Source: Ameyamaea chiangmaiensis (GTDB lineage: Bacteria; Pseudomonadota; Alphaproteobacteria; Acetobacterales; Acetobacteraceae). Taken from it: 35,241 bases of DNA. Location: contig NZ_JABXXR010000020.1 of assembly GCF_013376175.1 (NCBI RefSeq), forward strand, positions 1-35,241. Reading direction: 5' to 3'. The first letter of the stretch is position 1. Each line of letters opens with the position of its first letter. The notes below the pieces were generated by a model. The model saw only the letters and a list, made by a program, of their open reading frames with translations, had not been told where the DNA came from and did no database searches. Of this stretch, positions 1-7,437 are shown piece by piece. A program made the position numbers and the translations under genes.

Positions 1-425
1 ACGTCCTGCCTGTCGATCGGGAAGAGCAGGGAACATGATACCAGCCAGCGGGTTATCCTGGCGACGGATACGGTTTGACCTGTTCTGTCTGGAAACGGAT
101 ATTCCCCGACACCCTGCGCCCCAGTCATGGAACACGACGGACTGACCTGTCTCCCACAACGCTGACGGCGTCGCACACCATGGCCTCTCGATATGGCCGA
201 TCTGCCCGAGGACCGGCTTTGCCTCGTCCGGCTATGGCGCAACGGCGGCCCGCAACTTTCTTCCCCTGGGCTTCGCCCATTCCTCGCGCATCAACAAAGC
301 TGCGGTCCTGCCGTCCTCCGCGTTGCTCCGGCCTGCAAGCAGGTGCGCCGCCGGTCGTCTCCGGGCTGACGATGGCCATCGAGGCCACGGTGGTCGCGGC
401 CCGATACAAGCCAGGAGACAGGACA
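1..425. other. No supported gene upstream of the first DUF736 gene
   Basis: An open frame runs in phase with the downstream DUF736 gene from about position 75. Its first 117 codons look like translated noncoding sequence: they are rich in Arg, Pro and Ser and lack a recognisable domain. The good ribosome site at 413-417 instead selects the ATG at 426. I recall similar GC-rich leaders ahead of DUF736 genes on related plasmids, so this may be a transcribed leader, but nothing specific can be shown. Confidence 0.5.
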
Positions 426-743
426 ATGATCATCGGTTCATTCAAGAAGGTCGGCGAGGGGTACGAGGGCGAGATCGTCACCCTGACACAGAAAATCCGG
501 GGTATCCGCTTCGTGCCCGAAGCCAACCGGGCCAGCGATAATGTTCCCAACTTCCGGGTCCAGATCGGCAAACTCGAAGCCGGTGCGGCCTGGATCAAGC
601 ACACCACGGACTGGCGCGAATATCTCAGCGTGAAGCTGGACGATCCGACGCTTCCCGGTCCGATCTTCGCCAGCCTCTTCGAAGAGGAAGGTGGCGCCTA
701 CAATCTGGTCTGGAGCCGCCAGCGCCCGCGTAACGGGGACTGA
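426..743 (+). CDS. DUF736 family protein (first copy)
   Basis: This is a small cytoplasmic protein of 105 residues in the DUF736 family, whose biochemical role is unknown. It begins with the typical MIIGSFKKVGEGYEGEIVTL pattern and has the family layout: a short beta-rich N-terminus, a central VQIGKLEAGAAW stretch, a YLSVKLDDP motif near residue 63, and a closing YNLVWSR. The start at 426 is chosen over longer in-frame extensions because AGGAG lies at 413-417, nine bases upstream. Family members are normally found in alphaproteobacterial conjugative plasmid and island backbones near relaxase and TraF genes, as here. A second diverged copy lies at 4325-4666. A 12-base-pair hairpin follows the stop and probably ends the transcript. 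Confidence 0.85.
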   Translation: MIIGSFKKVGEGYEGEIVTLTQKIRGIRFVPEANRASDNVPNFRVQIGKLEAGAAWIKHTTDWREYLSVKLDDPTLPGPIFASLFEEEGGAYNLVWSRQRPRNGD

Positions 744-756
744 CCACCCCACACTG

Positions 757-783
757 GCCCTTCCCGGCGCAGCCGGGAAGGGC
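757..783 (+). terminator. Perfect 12-bp hairpin after DUF736
   Basis: The arms GCCCTTCCCGGC (757-768) and GCCGGGAAGGGC (772-783) pair perfectly around a three-base loop. The hairpin starts 13 bases after the DUF736 stop. There is no run of T afterwards, so it may act as a weak or factor-assisted terminator or as an RNA-stabilising 3' end. Confidence 0.6.
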
Positions 784-1063
784 ATTCTGCTCCGGCAGAT
801 TACGCGGACCGGATGGCTGCCATATCGTCCCGTCACGTTCCCGCGATCGTGGCGTCGCGACTGGTCCCGGGTGAGGTCGCTGTTATCACCGCACTGCCGC
901 CGGCAGATGCCAGCCGCTTCTGATATCTGTTGCTCAAGCTGCCTGCTTTTGTCGCGGGACCGCGCCCGGTGGGCCTGCTCCCGCGCTTCGTGAGGCGATT
1001 CCGGCACCTATGCCGTCCCGTTCCATCCGGGGCATTCCCGGAGCATGAGGGGAGACGTGTCAG
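784..1063. other. Intergenic, no gene seen
   Basis: Together with the hairpin this makes about 320 bases without a convincing gene. The open frames here have no recognisable domain or ribosome site. A GGGGAG ribosome site lies just upstream of the ATG at 1064. Confidence 0.5.
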
Positions 1064-1892
1064 ATGATCGACGGCGCATGGGACTGGCGGGATGATGATG
1101 CGGCGGCCGTCCTGCGGCGCGCCGAGAGCGCGGTGCTCGCGCAGGAGTTCCTGCGCTGCAACCCGATTTATGCGTCCAGCCGTCAGCAACTGATGCGTGT
1201 GCTGCCGTCCGCGGGCGCCTCCCGAGAGGCGGAACTGGCCGGCTTCGCCTGGCCATGGGGGTTGAGCTTTCCCGTTCGATCCTGCCCATAGCTGGTGGCA
1301 GGAACCGGCGTTCTGGCGGCCCGAAATGCTCGACAGCGCCATCACGATCGGCGCCATGCCCGACGACTACGCCGCCCTCCATGGCACGGAGGATATCGCC
1401 GTCATGGTCGCCGGACGGCAGATCGCCTCCCGAAGCCTGTCCGACGGCGAGCATGCTATCGTCGAAGACGGGTATGGCACCCAGCAGGTGTGGCTGCGTT
1501 CGGATCCGTCCGGGCGTCATGACGCCTATCTGCTGCCGCATGTCGGACTGGAAAAGCATCTGGGTGCGCTGCTGCGCTTTCTCGACATCCCGGCGCGGGG
1601 GCGCTTCTCGCTCCGGCATCACCTCGCGCGCCCGAACGCACTTCGGCAGAATCGCCTGGTCCTGATGCTGCGGGTGGTGCGGGCACGGGCGCAGGGCGTG
1701 TCGCACCGCGAGATGGGCGCGGTGCTGTTCGACCGGCGCGCCCGTACCATGTCGGCGCTCGAATGGTCGGTCAGCGAAATCCGCCAGTCGCTCTACCGTC
1801 TCGACCTGGAAGGGGTGGCGATGGTGGCGGGCGGGTATCTCGACCTGGTGCGGCATGGTCTCTCCGGAAAAATCACCGTGCCGGAAGCATAG
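1064..1892 (+). pseudogene. DUF2285 / DUF6499-type regulator, frameshifted
   Basis: Two adjacent frames together make one protein of about 275 residues. The N-terminal piece (1064-1276) has a WDWRDD start and a CNPIYASSRQQLMRVL segment, typical of the transcriptional-regulator-like domain that precedes DUF2285. The C-terminal piece (from about 1277 to 1892) carries the DUF2285 region with GRHDAYLLPHVGLEKHL and a helical RQSLYRLDLEGVAMVAGGYLDLV end. The frame changes at about 1271-1280, where CCCGTTCGAT would read through as SFPVDPAHSW if one T were absent. The gene is therefore broken by a one-base insertion, or the base is a sequencing error. A GGGGAG ribosome site precedes 1064. Relatives are found beside repA/alpA-type genes on plasmids and islands. 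Their role is probably DNA binding or element control, which is inference. Confidence 0.75.
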
Positions 1893-1926
1893 ATCTTTCT
1901 GGCGCCCCGCCGCATGTACGATTTCC

Positions 1927-1949
1927 GACCCCGTTTCGGGGCCGTTTTT
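1927..1949 (+). terminator. Probable intrinsic terminator
   Basis: CCCCG-TTT-CGGGG (1929-1941) is followed by CCGTTTTTCGTT. A short GC stem plus a T-run just after the DUF2285 stop fits a rho-independent terminator separating it from the HTH-repA operon. Confidence 0.6.
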
Positions 1950-2040
1950 CGTTCTGCCTCCTGTTGTATCGCCTACGCCAGTCTTCGCTCCGCCCCGCCG
2001 CGATGCGTCCCGCATCGTCAGGCTACGACAGGAGACGCAC

Positions 2041-2310
2041 ATGCAGACGGTCCATACACACACCGGACGCCCGGAAAAGAAGCTGGTGATGACCCCCGAG
2101 GCCGCCCGCCTGGTCGGGCTGTCGCCGCGCACGCTGGAGACGTTCCGCTGCCGTGGCAGCGGTCCCGTCTTCCGCAAGATCGGCGGGCGCGTGCTCTATG
2201 CGACCGATGACCTCCAGGCCTGGGTAGACCGGGCCGCGTGCCTGTCAACCTCGGAGGACCGCTACGAGGCCGCGCTGGCGGCAAGCCGGGCGTGGAGGAA
2301 ACGCGCATGA
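2041..2310 (+). CDS. AlpA/MerR-like helix-turn-helix DNA-binding protein
   Basis: This 89-residue cytoplasmic DNA-binding protein carries a compact winged HTH of the excisionase/AlpA type. MTPEAARLVGLSPRTLETFR (about residues 17-36) is the helix-turn-helix, and GPVFRKIGGRVLYATDDLQAWVD (about 41-63) is the wing with the usual YxxxDLxxW pattern. The start at 2041 has AGGAG at 2030-2034; upstream in-frame codons have no such site. The stop overlaps the repA start (ATGA at 2307-2310), so the two are translationally coupled. Such proteins typically regulate the adjacent replication or transfer genes; that role is inferred from position. Confidence 0.85.
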   Translation: MQTVHTHTGRPEKKLVMTPEAARLVGLSPRTLETFRCRGSGPVFRKIGGRVLYATDDLQAWVDRAACLSTSEDRYEAALAASRAWRKRA

Positions 2311-3452
2311 ACGGCCAGTCGAACCCCCACGGGGCGACAACGCCCGCGCCCGGCCACTGGCGCGAACCCGACCGGCGTTTCGTGATCTCCGGTCCCGCCC
2401 GCCCCCGCGATCTGCGCGACCTCATGGGGCTGCCGTTTTTCGCGCTCGGGCGGCGATCGCACAGCGAACCGCTGCACTATCGCACCCGGCAGGTGGATAT
2501 TTCCGTCACGTCGGGCACGTGCGGCATGGCGACGATCCGGGATGCCGACATCCTGCTCTGGCTGGGTGGCCAGATCGTCGATGCCCTCAATCACGGTCTC
2601 TGGGTCTCGCGCCATGTGCGCTTCACACCCTGGCGCCTGTTCGCCGATCTCGGCTGGGCCGACGGCGCACACCAGTATCGCAGGTTCCACGGTGCGCTGA
2701 TGCGGCTGTCGGGGGCGCGCGTCGCGACCAGCCTGCGCCATGGTCCGGACTGGCGGGAGCGCGCCTTCACCTGGGTCAGTGATCTGCGGATATCCCATGA
2801 GGACGGTGTCGCGCTGACGCTTCCCGCCTGGTTCATGGAAGGGGTGTGCGACCGTACGCGTATCCTGAGCGTCGATCCCGCCTATTTCCGGCTCGATGGC
2901 GGCCTGGAACGCTGGCTCTACCGCCTCGCGCGCCGCCATGCCGGTCGGCAGAAAGAGGGCTGGACCTTCCGGCTGGCCGATCTTCATGTCCGTTCCGGCA
3001 GTCTGTCTCCCCGGCGTCGCTTCGCCGCCGGGATCGCCGCGATTACCCGTCGGCAGAGTGTTCCCGGCTACACGCTTCGCATCATTTCCGGCGGAAAACC
3101 GCCAGTGCTGCGGATTACACCAACGGTATCATCCACCGGCTCGGTGGATAACCGTGGGAGTCATACCGTTGCTTCAGGTACGCATGATACCGTTGGTCCA
3201 GTGACGGAAATACCGTTGGTCGAGTTCAAAATCAGCGCGCAAGACACTGGTTCAAAACACAAAATCGCGTCCGTAACTTATATAACTAATATATATACTC
3301 TTAGTACCTGTACGCCGCGCACGCGCATGCACGCGCGACTCTATATTATGGATGCCTACGCTATTCTGCGTCGGACTACGACAATACTGCGACAGGCGTG
3401 TGATGTTGTCCGGCATGGAGCCGTGGAAAAGGCATTGGGGAAGGCGGCATGA
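2307..3452 (+). CDS. repA: Replication initiator protein A (RepA/RPA family)
   Basis: This is a plasmid replication initiator of the alphaproteobacterial RPA family, expected to bind iterons at the origin and open the DNA. Recognisable blocks in the 381-residue product are DLRDLMGLPFFALGRRSH (about residues 32-49), the TSGTCGMATIRDADILLWLGGQI region (about 70-92), and LDGGLERWLYRLARRHAG (about 195-212), a typical initiator winged-helix segment. The start at 2307 overlaps the previous stop and has GGAGG at 2294-2298. After about residue 275 the protein loses family resemblance. There the DNA carries iteron-like repeats and then an AT-rich stretch, so the C-terminal tail appears to be coding sequence laid over the origin. 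No parA or parB gene is in the window. The stop overlaps a possible small gene at 3449. Confidence 0.85.
   Translation: MNGQSNPHGATTPAPGHWREPDRRFVISGPARPRDLRDLMGLPFFALGRRSHSEPLHYRTRQVDISVTSGTCGMATIRDADILLWLGGQIVDALNHGLWVSRHVRFTPWRLFADLGWADGAHQYRRFHGALMRLSGARVATSLRHGPDWRERAFTWVSDLRISHEDGVALTLPAWFMEGVCDRTRILSVDPAYFRLDGGLERWLYRLARRHAGRQKEGWTFRLADLHVRSGSLSPRRRFAAGIAAITRRQSVPGYTLRIISGGKPPVLRITPTVSSTGSVDNRGSHTVASGTHDTVGPVTEIPLVEFKISAQDTGSKHKIASVTYITNIYTLSTCTPRTRMHARLYIMDAYAILRRTTTILRQACDVVRHGAVEKALGKAA
3120..3219 (+). repeat. Iteron-like repeats ATGATACCGTTGG inside repA
   Basis: The core ATACCGTTG occurs at 3163-3171, 3187-3196 (as ATACCGTTGG) and 3210-3219 (as ATACCGTTGG), with unit starts 24 and 23 bases apart. 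An inverted copy, CCAACGGTATCAT, lies at 3120-3132 and is the exact reverse complement of the 13 bases at 3184-3196. A degenerate copy (ATAACCGTGG) lies near 3149. The spacing of about two helical turns inside an initiator gene fits RepA-binding iterons. Confidence 0.6.
3240..3350. other. AT-rich segment beside iterons, candidate oriV unwinding region
   Basis: About 30 bases around 3276-3304 are almost pure A/T (TATATAACTAATATATATAC), in a neighbourhood that is otherwise GC-rich and followed by alternating GC/CA runs. Together with the iterons just upstream this is the usual anatomy of an iteron origin. It lies within the repA reading frame. The origin role is inference. Confidence 0.45.
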
Positions 3453-3640
3453 CGCGCATCCTCTTTCCCGCGGGCATTGCCATGCCCTATGCGCCGCTTC
3501 GGTGCAGGCCCAGCACACGCAGCGGCTTCGTCACCGTCGTCGTCCCGGACATCCCTGAAGCCATATGGCACGTTATCCTGCGCGTCGAAATGGCGCTGGA
3601 TGCGGTGCTCGGGCGAGGGACAGCGGGAGGTGTGTCATGA
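3449..3640 (+). CDS. Possible 63-residue protein between repA and traF
   Basis: I do not recognise this product. It is included because its ATG overlaps the repA stop (ATGA at 3449-3452) and its own stop overlaps the next start (ATGA at 3637-3640), the coupling seen throughout this operon. The product has no clear domain; its C-terminal half (PDIPEAIWHVILRVEMALDAV) could form an amphipathic helix. In related operons this slot can hold parA and DUF2840 genes, so it may be the remnant of a deletion or a filler frame. Confidence 0.35.
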   Translation: MTRILFPAGIAMPYAPLRCRPSTRSGFVTVVVPDIPEAIWHVILRVEMALDAVLGRGTAGGVS

Positions 3641-4266
3641 CCCGGCGCGGCTGGTTCTTCGCGACCTATCTCGCGGCGCTCGGCACGCTGGCGACGGTCA
3701 ACATCCATCCGACCCCACGCTGGGTCTGGAACGAGACGGCCAGCGTTCCGGTGGGCTTGTATCGCATCCAGCCAACCGTGCCGATCCGTGTCGGTGACAC
3801 CGTCGCCCTCCGCCTACCGAAGCGCGAAGCGATGCTGCTGGCGATGCGCGGCTACCTGCCGTTCGGCGTGCCGCTGCTCAAGCCTGTGACGGCACTGGCC
3901 GGGCAGAGTGTCTGCCGGAATGGCCCGCATGTCACCGTCGACGGAAAGGCCGTCGGTGATGCGAAGACCGTGGATCATCGGGGTCGCAAGCTACCGGTGT
4001 GGCAGGGCTGCCAACGTCTCGGGCCAGGGCAGGTTTTTGTCATGAACGCCGCCGTGGCGACCAGCCTGGACGGGCGGTATTTCGGCGTCCTGCCGATGGA
4101 AACAGTGATCGGCCGCGCCGTGCCCGTGCATGTCCGGACCGGTGACGCGGAGCGACCACCGCGGCATTTCGATTCCCTTCCGGAACCCGGCGCTCCGATC
4201 CGGGAGCGACCGCTCCTGGCGCCACCCATGATGCCCATGAAACAGAGCGAACCGCCGATCGAATGA
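3637..4266 (+). CDS. traF: S26 family signal peptidase, TraF-type
   Basis: This is a membrane-anchored serine peptidase of the TraF/LepB class, which in conjugation systems matures pilin or related transfer proteins at the periplasmic face. The 209-residue product has an N-terminal hydrophobic anchor (about residues 6-22). The nucleophile box SVPVGLY places Ser36, and the general-base Lys82 sits in LLKPVTALAGQSV, the expected Ser/Lys dyad. The later DGRYFGVLPMETVIGRAVPV segment matches the family's C-terminal box. The start at 3637 overlaps the preceding stop. It sits in the usual order traF, DUF736, lytic transglycosylase, relaxase. The dyad and order make this assignment strong. Confidence 0.88.
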   Translation: MTRRGWFFATYLAALGTLATVNIHPTPRWVWNETASVPVGLYRIQPTVPIRVGDTVALRLPKREAMLLAMRGYLPFGVPLLKPVTALAGQSVCRNGPHVTVDGKAVGDAKTVDHRGRKLPVWQGCQRLGPGQVFVMNAAVATSLDGRYFGVLPMETVIGRAVPVHVRTGDAERPPRHFDSLPEPGAPIRERPLLAPPMMPMKQSEPPIE

Positions 4267-4324
4267 CAATCGTAAGGCACGCGGATTTTCCATCATCTCT
4301 ACCATTTCCGAAAGGATTTTTCCC

Positions 4325-4666
4325 ATGAGCCAGATCGGATTTTTCACCCGCACGTCGGATGGTTTTGCCGGGCGTGTGCGTACCCTGTCGCTGGATGCCG
4401 AACTGACCTTCGTACTCGCGGAAAACAATGGCGCGGAGCATGCGCCGAATTATCGCATCCATCTCGGTGATGGAGAGTCCGGACCAGAACTAGGCGCGGG
4501 ATGGAAACGCACCGGCGAACGTGCTGGGGAATATGTTTCCGTGGTCCTGGACGATCCCGCCTTCACGCAGCCGATCCGCGCGACGCTGTTCCAGGCCGGG
4601 CGCGGCGGACGCGAATGGCAGCTGGTGTGGAGCCGGCCCGCGAAACGTCCGGGAGGCCGTGAATGA
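4325..4666 (+). CDS. DUF736 family protein (second copy)
   Basis: This 113-residue DUF736 protein is related to but clearly diverged from the copy at 426-743. It shows the family order: MSQIGFFTRTSDGFAGRVRT at the start, a central NYRIHLGDGESGPELGAGWKR, a YVSVVLDDP block near residue 69, and a closing EWQLVWSR. AAGGA at 4311-4315 supports the start. Its stop overlaps the transglycosylase start by four bases (ATGA at 4663-4666), so expression is coupled to transfer genes. Function is unknown. Confidence 0.87.
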   Translation: MSQIGFFTRTSDGFAGRVRTLSLDAELTFVLAENNGAEHAPNYRIHLGDGESGPELGAGWKRTGERAGEYVSVVLDDPAFTQPIRATLFQAGRGGREWQLVWSRPAKRPGGRE

Positions 4667-5313
4667 GGCGCCGATTTTTCATGCCCGCTGGCGTTCTGGC
4701 TGTGCTCGTGCTGTCGCTTTCGCCCGTCCCGGTCCACGCCCAGGATTGGGACGATCTCGTGCGGAAGGCGGCGGAGCAAAACGCGATCCCGGCGACGTGG
4801 GTGCGGGCGGTCCTCCATGCTGAAAGCGCCGGCGATCCGCACGCAGTGTCCTGCGCCGGTGCGATGGGTCTGATGCAGCTCATGCCGGGTACCTGGCGGG
4901 ATGTTCGGCGCGCGCTGAATCTGGGTGCCAATCCCTTCGATCCCCGTGACAATATCGCGGCTGGCGCAGCCTATCTGCGATGGCTGCACGACCGCTATGG
5001 CGATGCGGGTTTTCTCGCCGCCTATAATGCCGGTCCTGCCCGTTACGACGAACATCTGGCGACCGGTCGGCCATTGCCCGCCGAGACAGTGTCCTATGTC
5101 GCTGCTGTCGCCCGATTGCTGAATGGCGGCGGATCGGCTGCAGTTTCGCGGCAGATCGACGGCACCTCGGCGGCGCCAGACTGGCGTTCGGCCGCCATGT
5201 TTGTGACGGCTGTTTCCTTGTCGCCGGACGTCAATGCACAGCATTTCCGAAGCATAGGGACACCAGCGAACAATGCCCTCTTCGTCACTCGCTCCAGAGG
5301 TGAAATGCAATGA
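4663..5313 (+). CDS. Conjugation-type lytic transglycosylase (SLT family)
   Basis: This exported muramidase-like enzyme cleaves peptidoglycan with formation of 1,6-anhydro ends. In transfer operons it locally opens the wall for the mating apparatus (VirB1-like role). The 216-residue product has a signal peptide (basic MRRR, hydrophobic core, cleavage after HA at about residue 26). The catalytic domain starts at about residue 30. HAESAGDPHA supplies the catalytic Glu54, GLMQLMPGTW (69-78) is the canonical second motif, and the AAYNAGPARYD block near residue 122 is the third. The C-terminal ~60 residues are variable. The ATG overlaps the DUF736 stop. All key motifs are present, so it should be active. 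Confidence 0.88.
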   Translation: MRRRFFMPAGVLAVLVLSLSPVPVHAQDWDDLVRKAAEQNAIPATWVRAVLHAESAGDPHAVSCAGAMGLMQLMPGTWRDVRRALNLGANPFDPRDNIAAGAAYLRWLHDRYGDAGFLAAYNAGPARYDEHLATGRPLPAETVSYVAAVARLLNGGGSAAVSRQIDGTSAAPDWRSAAMFVTAVSLSPDVNAQHFRSIGTPANNALFVTRSRGEMQ

Positions 5314-5412
5314 GAAGGTGTCTTTCAGGGCGCGGAGAACATTCCCGGCGATTGGCGGAAATCGGGCGTTTTTGGCCGGGAGGGGGTGGTTTGAAGGTGA
5401 AGCAAGATAAAA

Positions 5413-5533
5413 GCCACAAGGTGTGGCTCGGTCGGGGAGGGCAGTTTTTCAGGGGTTTTCACAAGGTCATTTTACTGTCCCAAGGTGGCAGACCTTGTGT
5501 TTCCTTTGTTTTCAATGTGATCGCACAAGGTCA
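5413..5533. other. Candidate oriT: CACAAGGT repeats upstream of relaxase
   Basis: The gap between the transglycosylase and the relaxase holds CACAAGGT at 5415-5422, CACAAGGTCA at 5460-5469 and again at 5524-5533, and the inverse ACCTTGTG at 5492-5499. The first copy is embedded in a perfect inverted repeat, AGCCACA-AGG-TGTGGCT (5412-5428). Clustered direct and inverted repeats immediately 5' of a relaxase gene are the usual mark of its origin of transfer. The nick site cannot be read from sequence alone. Confidence 0.5.
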
Positions 5534-5541
5534 GGGCTATC

Positions 5542-7287
5542 ATGACGCGGGATGAGGATTTTCGGGTCCGTCCCGGCCGTATCCGTGCTCCCCGTGCGCC
5601 GGGGCACGCGAAATCTTTCATTGGCAGCGTGCTGGCCGCGACCAATCGCGCCGGCGGCATGGGCCGTCCTGGCCGGGGCAATGGTGGCAATCGTCCCTTG
5701 ACCTTCGGGCGTGGGAGGGGGGCTGCCTTGCGCGCAAACCGCATCCTCTCGCGGCGTACGCGCCATGTCGTGGTCAAGGCCCGTGTCGTGCGGCATAACG
5801 GGAAATCGCCGCTGCGCGCGCATCTTGCCTATCTCCGACGCGAAGGCGTGACGAAGGAGGGCGACACGGCGCGCCTGTTCGGTGCGGACCGTGACGATAT
5901 TCCGGCCTCGGAATTCGCTGCCCGCTGTGAAGATGACCGGCATCATTTCCGCTTCATCATCGGCCCTGAAGACGCCACCGATATGGCGGACCTCACGGCG
6001 TTCACGCGCGAACTCATGAGTCAGGCCGAACAGGATCTCGGCACAAAGCTGGATTGGGTGGCCGTGTCGCACTGGAATACCGACAATCCGCACCTCCATG
6101 TCATTGTGCGCGGCAAGGACCAGGAGGGAGAGGATCTGGTCCTGTCCCGCGACTATATTCGCGAAGGCTTGCGTGCCCGCGCCCAGAACCTCGTGACGCT
6201 GGAGCTTGGCCCCAGAACGGAGAACGAAATCAGACGATCGGTGGAGCGTCAGGTCGAAGCCGAACGCTGGACGCAGCTGGACCGGCAGTTGCAGCAGGAT
6301 ACCGATGCCCAGGGGTTCGTGACAGCTGCTCCCGAAGCGGGCCGCCAGCCGGATATGTTTGCAGTGATGAAGACGGGTCGGCTCCGCTATCTGGAACGCA
6401 TGGGCCTCGCTCATGATCTCGGAGGCGGGCAATGGCAGGTTGACGAGACGGCCGAACCGACGCTGCGTGAAATGGGTGAGCGGGGCGACATCATCAAACG
6501 GATCCATCGCGCCCTCAAAGAGAAAGGCATCGACCGGGCGACATCGTCCTGGGTCGTGGCGGGGGAGCAGGCGAGCGGGCCGGTTATTGGCCGGCTGGTC
6601 GATCGCGGTCTTGATGACGAGCTGAGGGGCAGCGCTTGGGCGATTGTCGACGGCGTGGACGGGCACACGCGCCACATCCGCCTGCCCACGCTCGACGCGG
6701 CTTCGGATGCGCATGCGGGCGCTATCGTCGAACTGCGGGCGTTCAGGAGCGCCGATGACCTGCAACGCGTAGCACTTGCCGTACGGTCGGATCTGGCGAT
6801 CGAAGAGCAGGTGACGGCGCGGGGCCCGACGTGGTTGGATCGTCAGCTTATTGCGCGCGATCCGATCGCGCTTGGCGATGCCGGTTTTGGCGTCCAGGTT
6901 AAGGACGCGCTGGTCCGTCGTCGGGCGCATCTGGTCGAACAGGGTATCGCCCAGCAGGACGGAGACAGGACGCTCTATCCGCGCGGGATGCTGGCGACAT
7001 TGCAGCAGAGGGAACGGGACGATCTCGCCCGAAGGCTGGAGCGCGAGACGGGCATGAACCACAGCCCGCCGGTTGCGGGCGAGTATGTCACCGGAACCTA
7101 TCGTCAGCGTTTCGCGCTGGCAGCGGGGAGGATGGCCATGATCGATGACGGGCTCCAGTTCCAGCTCGTGCCCTGGACGCCATCGCTGGAGAAACAGCGC
7201 GGGCAGCATGTCTCGGGCGTCGGACGCGACGATGGCGGCGTGGACTGGTCGTTTGGTCGGAAACGGGACGTGGGGATCGGATTTTAG
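5542..7287 (+). CDS. VirD2-like relaxase with DUF3363-type C-terminal region
   Basis: This is a relaxase expected to nick oriT and stay covalently bound to the transferred strand. The 581-residue product starts with a basic, Gly/Arg-rich tail (residues 1-75). The catalytic domain follows, with a candidate nucleophile Tyr97 in AHLAYLRREGV, a DDRHHFRFI motif (His134/His135), and the three-histidine metal motif HWNTDNPHLHVIV (His177, His184, His186). The region after about residue 240 matches the long DUF3363-type domain seen in these plasmid relaxases. It follows the transglycosylase after a 228-base repeat-rich gap. Length and motifs look complete. The coupling protein and type IV secretion channel are not in the window, so transfer may need helper genes elsewhere. 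Confidence 0.88.
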   Translation: MTRDEDFRVRPGRIRAPRAPGHAKSFIGSVLAATNRAGGMGRPGRGNGGNRPLTFGRGRGAALRANRILSRRTRHVVVKARVVRHNGKSPLRAHLAYLRREGVTKEGDTARLFGADRDDIPASEFAARCEDDRHHFRFIIGPEDATDMADLTAFTRELMSQAEQDLGTKLDWVAVSHWNTDNPHLHVIVRGKDQEGEDLVLSRDYIREGLRARAQNLVTLELGPRTENEIRRSVERQVEAERWTQLDRQLQQDTDAQGFVTAAPEAGRQPDMFAVMKTGRLRYLERMGLAHDLGGGQWQVDETAEPTLREMGERGDIIKRIHRALKEKGIDRATSSWVVAGEQASGPVIGRLVDRGLDDELRGSAWAIVDGVDGHTRHIRLPTLDAASDAHAGAIVELRAFRSADDLQRVALAVRSDLAIEEQVTARGPTWLDRQLIARDPIALGDAGFGVQVKDALVRRRAHLVEQGIAQQDGDRTLYPRGMLATLQQRERDDLARRLERETGMNHSPPVAGEYVTGTYRQRFALAAGRMAMIDDGLQFQLVPWTPSLEKQRGQHVSGVGRDDGGVDWSFGRKRDVGIGF

Positions 7288-7327
7288 GCACGGGAACAGC
7301 CGCTGGATGACGGGGCGTTGCATGGCG

Positions 7328-7395
7328 ACTAGGGGGGGGGGAAGCGGAATGTCCGGTGTCGGACGCAAAAGAGAGAAACCGGACATAGTGAATTT
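7328..7395 (+). repeat. Dispersed intergenic repeat, copy A
   Basis: A ten-G run (7332-7341) is followed by GAAGCGGAATGTCCGGTGTC, then AGAGAGAAACCGGACAT. It aligns with copies B (13325-13430), C and D (reverse strand) through the core G-run, CGGAANGTC(C)GG. It lies between the relaxase and metR, at the left edge of the methionine module. This is the shortest copy and lacks the CCTGTCTG hairpin. Confidence 0.5.
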
Positions 7396-7437
7396 AAAAA
7401 ATAAAGAGATAAAAATTGCGATTGTCCGACCATATAC

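Noticed and set aside
1008-2177. 389-residue minus-strand open frame
   Set aside because: Antisense shadow of the DUF2285 and HTH genes; it has no domain.
5310-5555. 81-residue frame starting in the transglycosylase stop
   Set aside because: It runs through the oriT-like repeats, has no domain and overlaps the relaxase start. The ATGA overlap alone is not enough.
5512-7386. 624-residue minus-strand open frame
   Set aside because: It is the antisense shadow of the relaxase in GC-rich DNA; the plus strand carries the three-histidine motif and family features.
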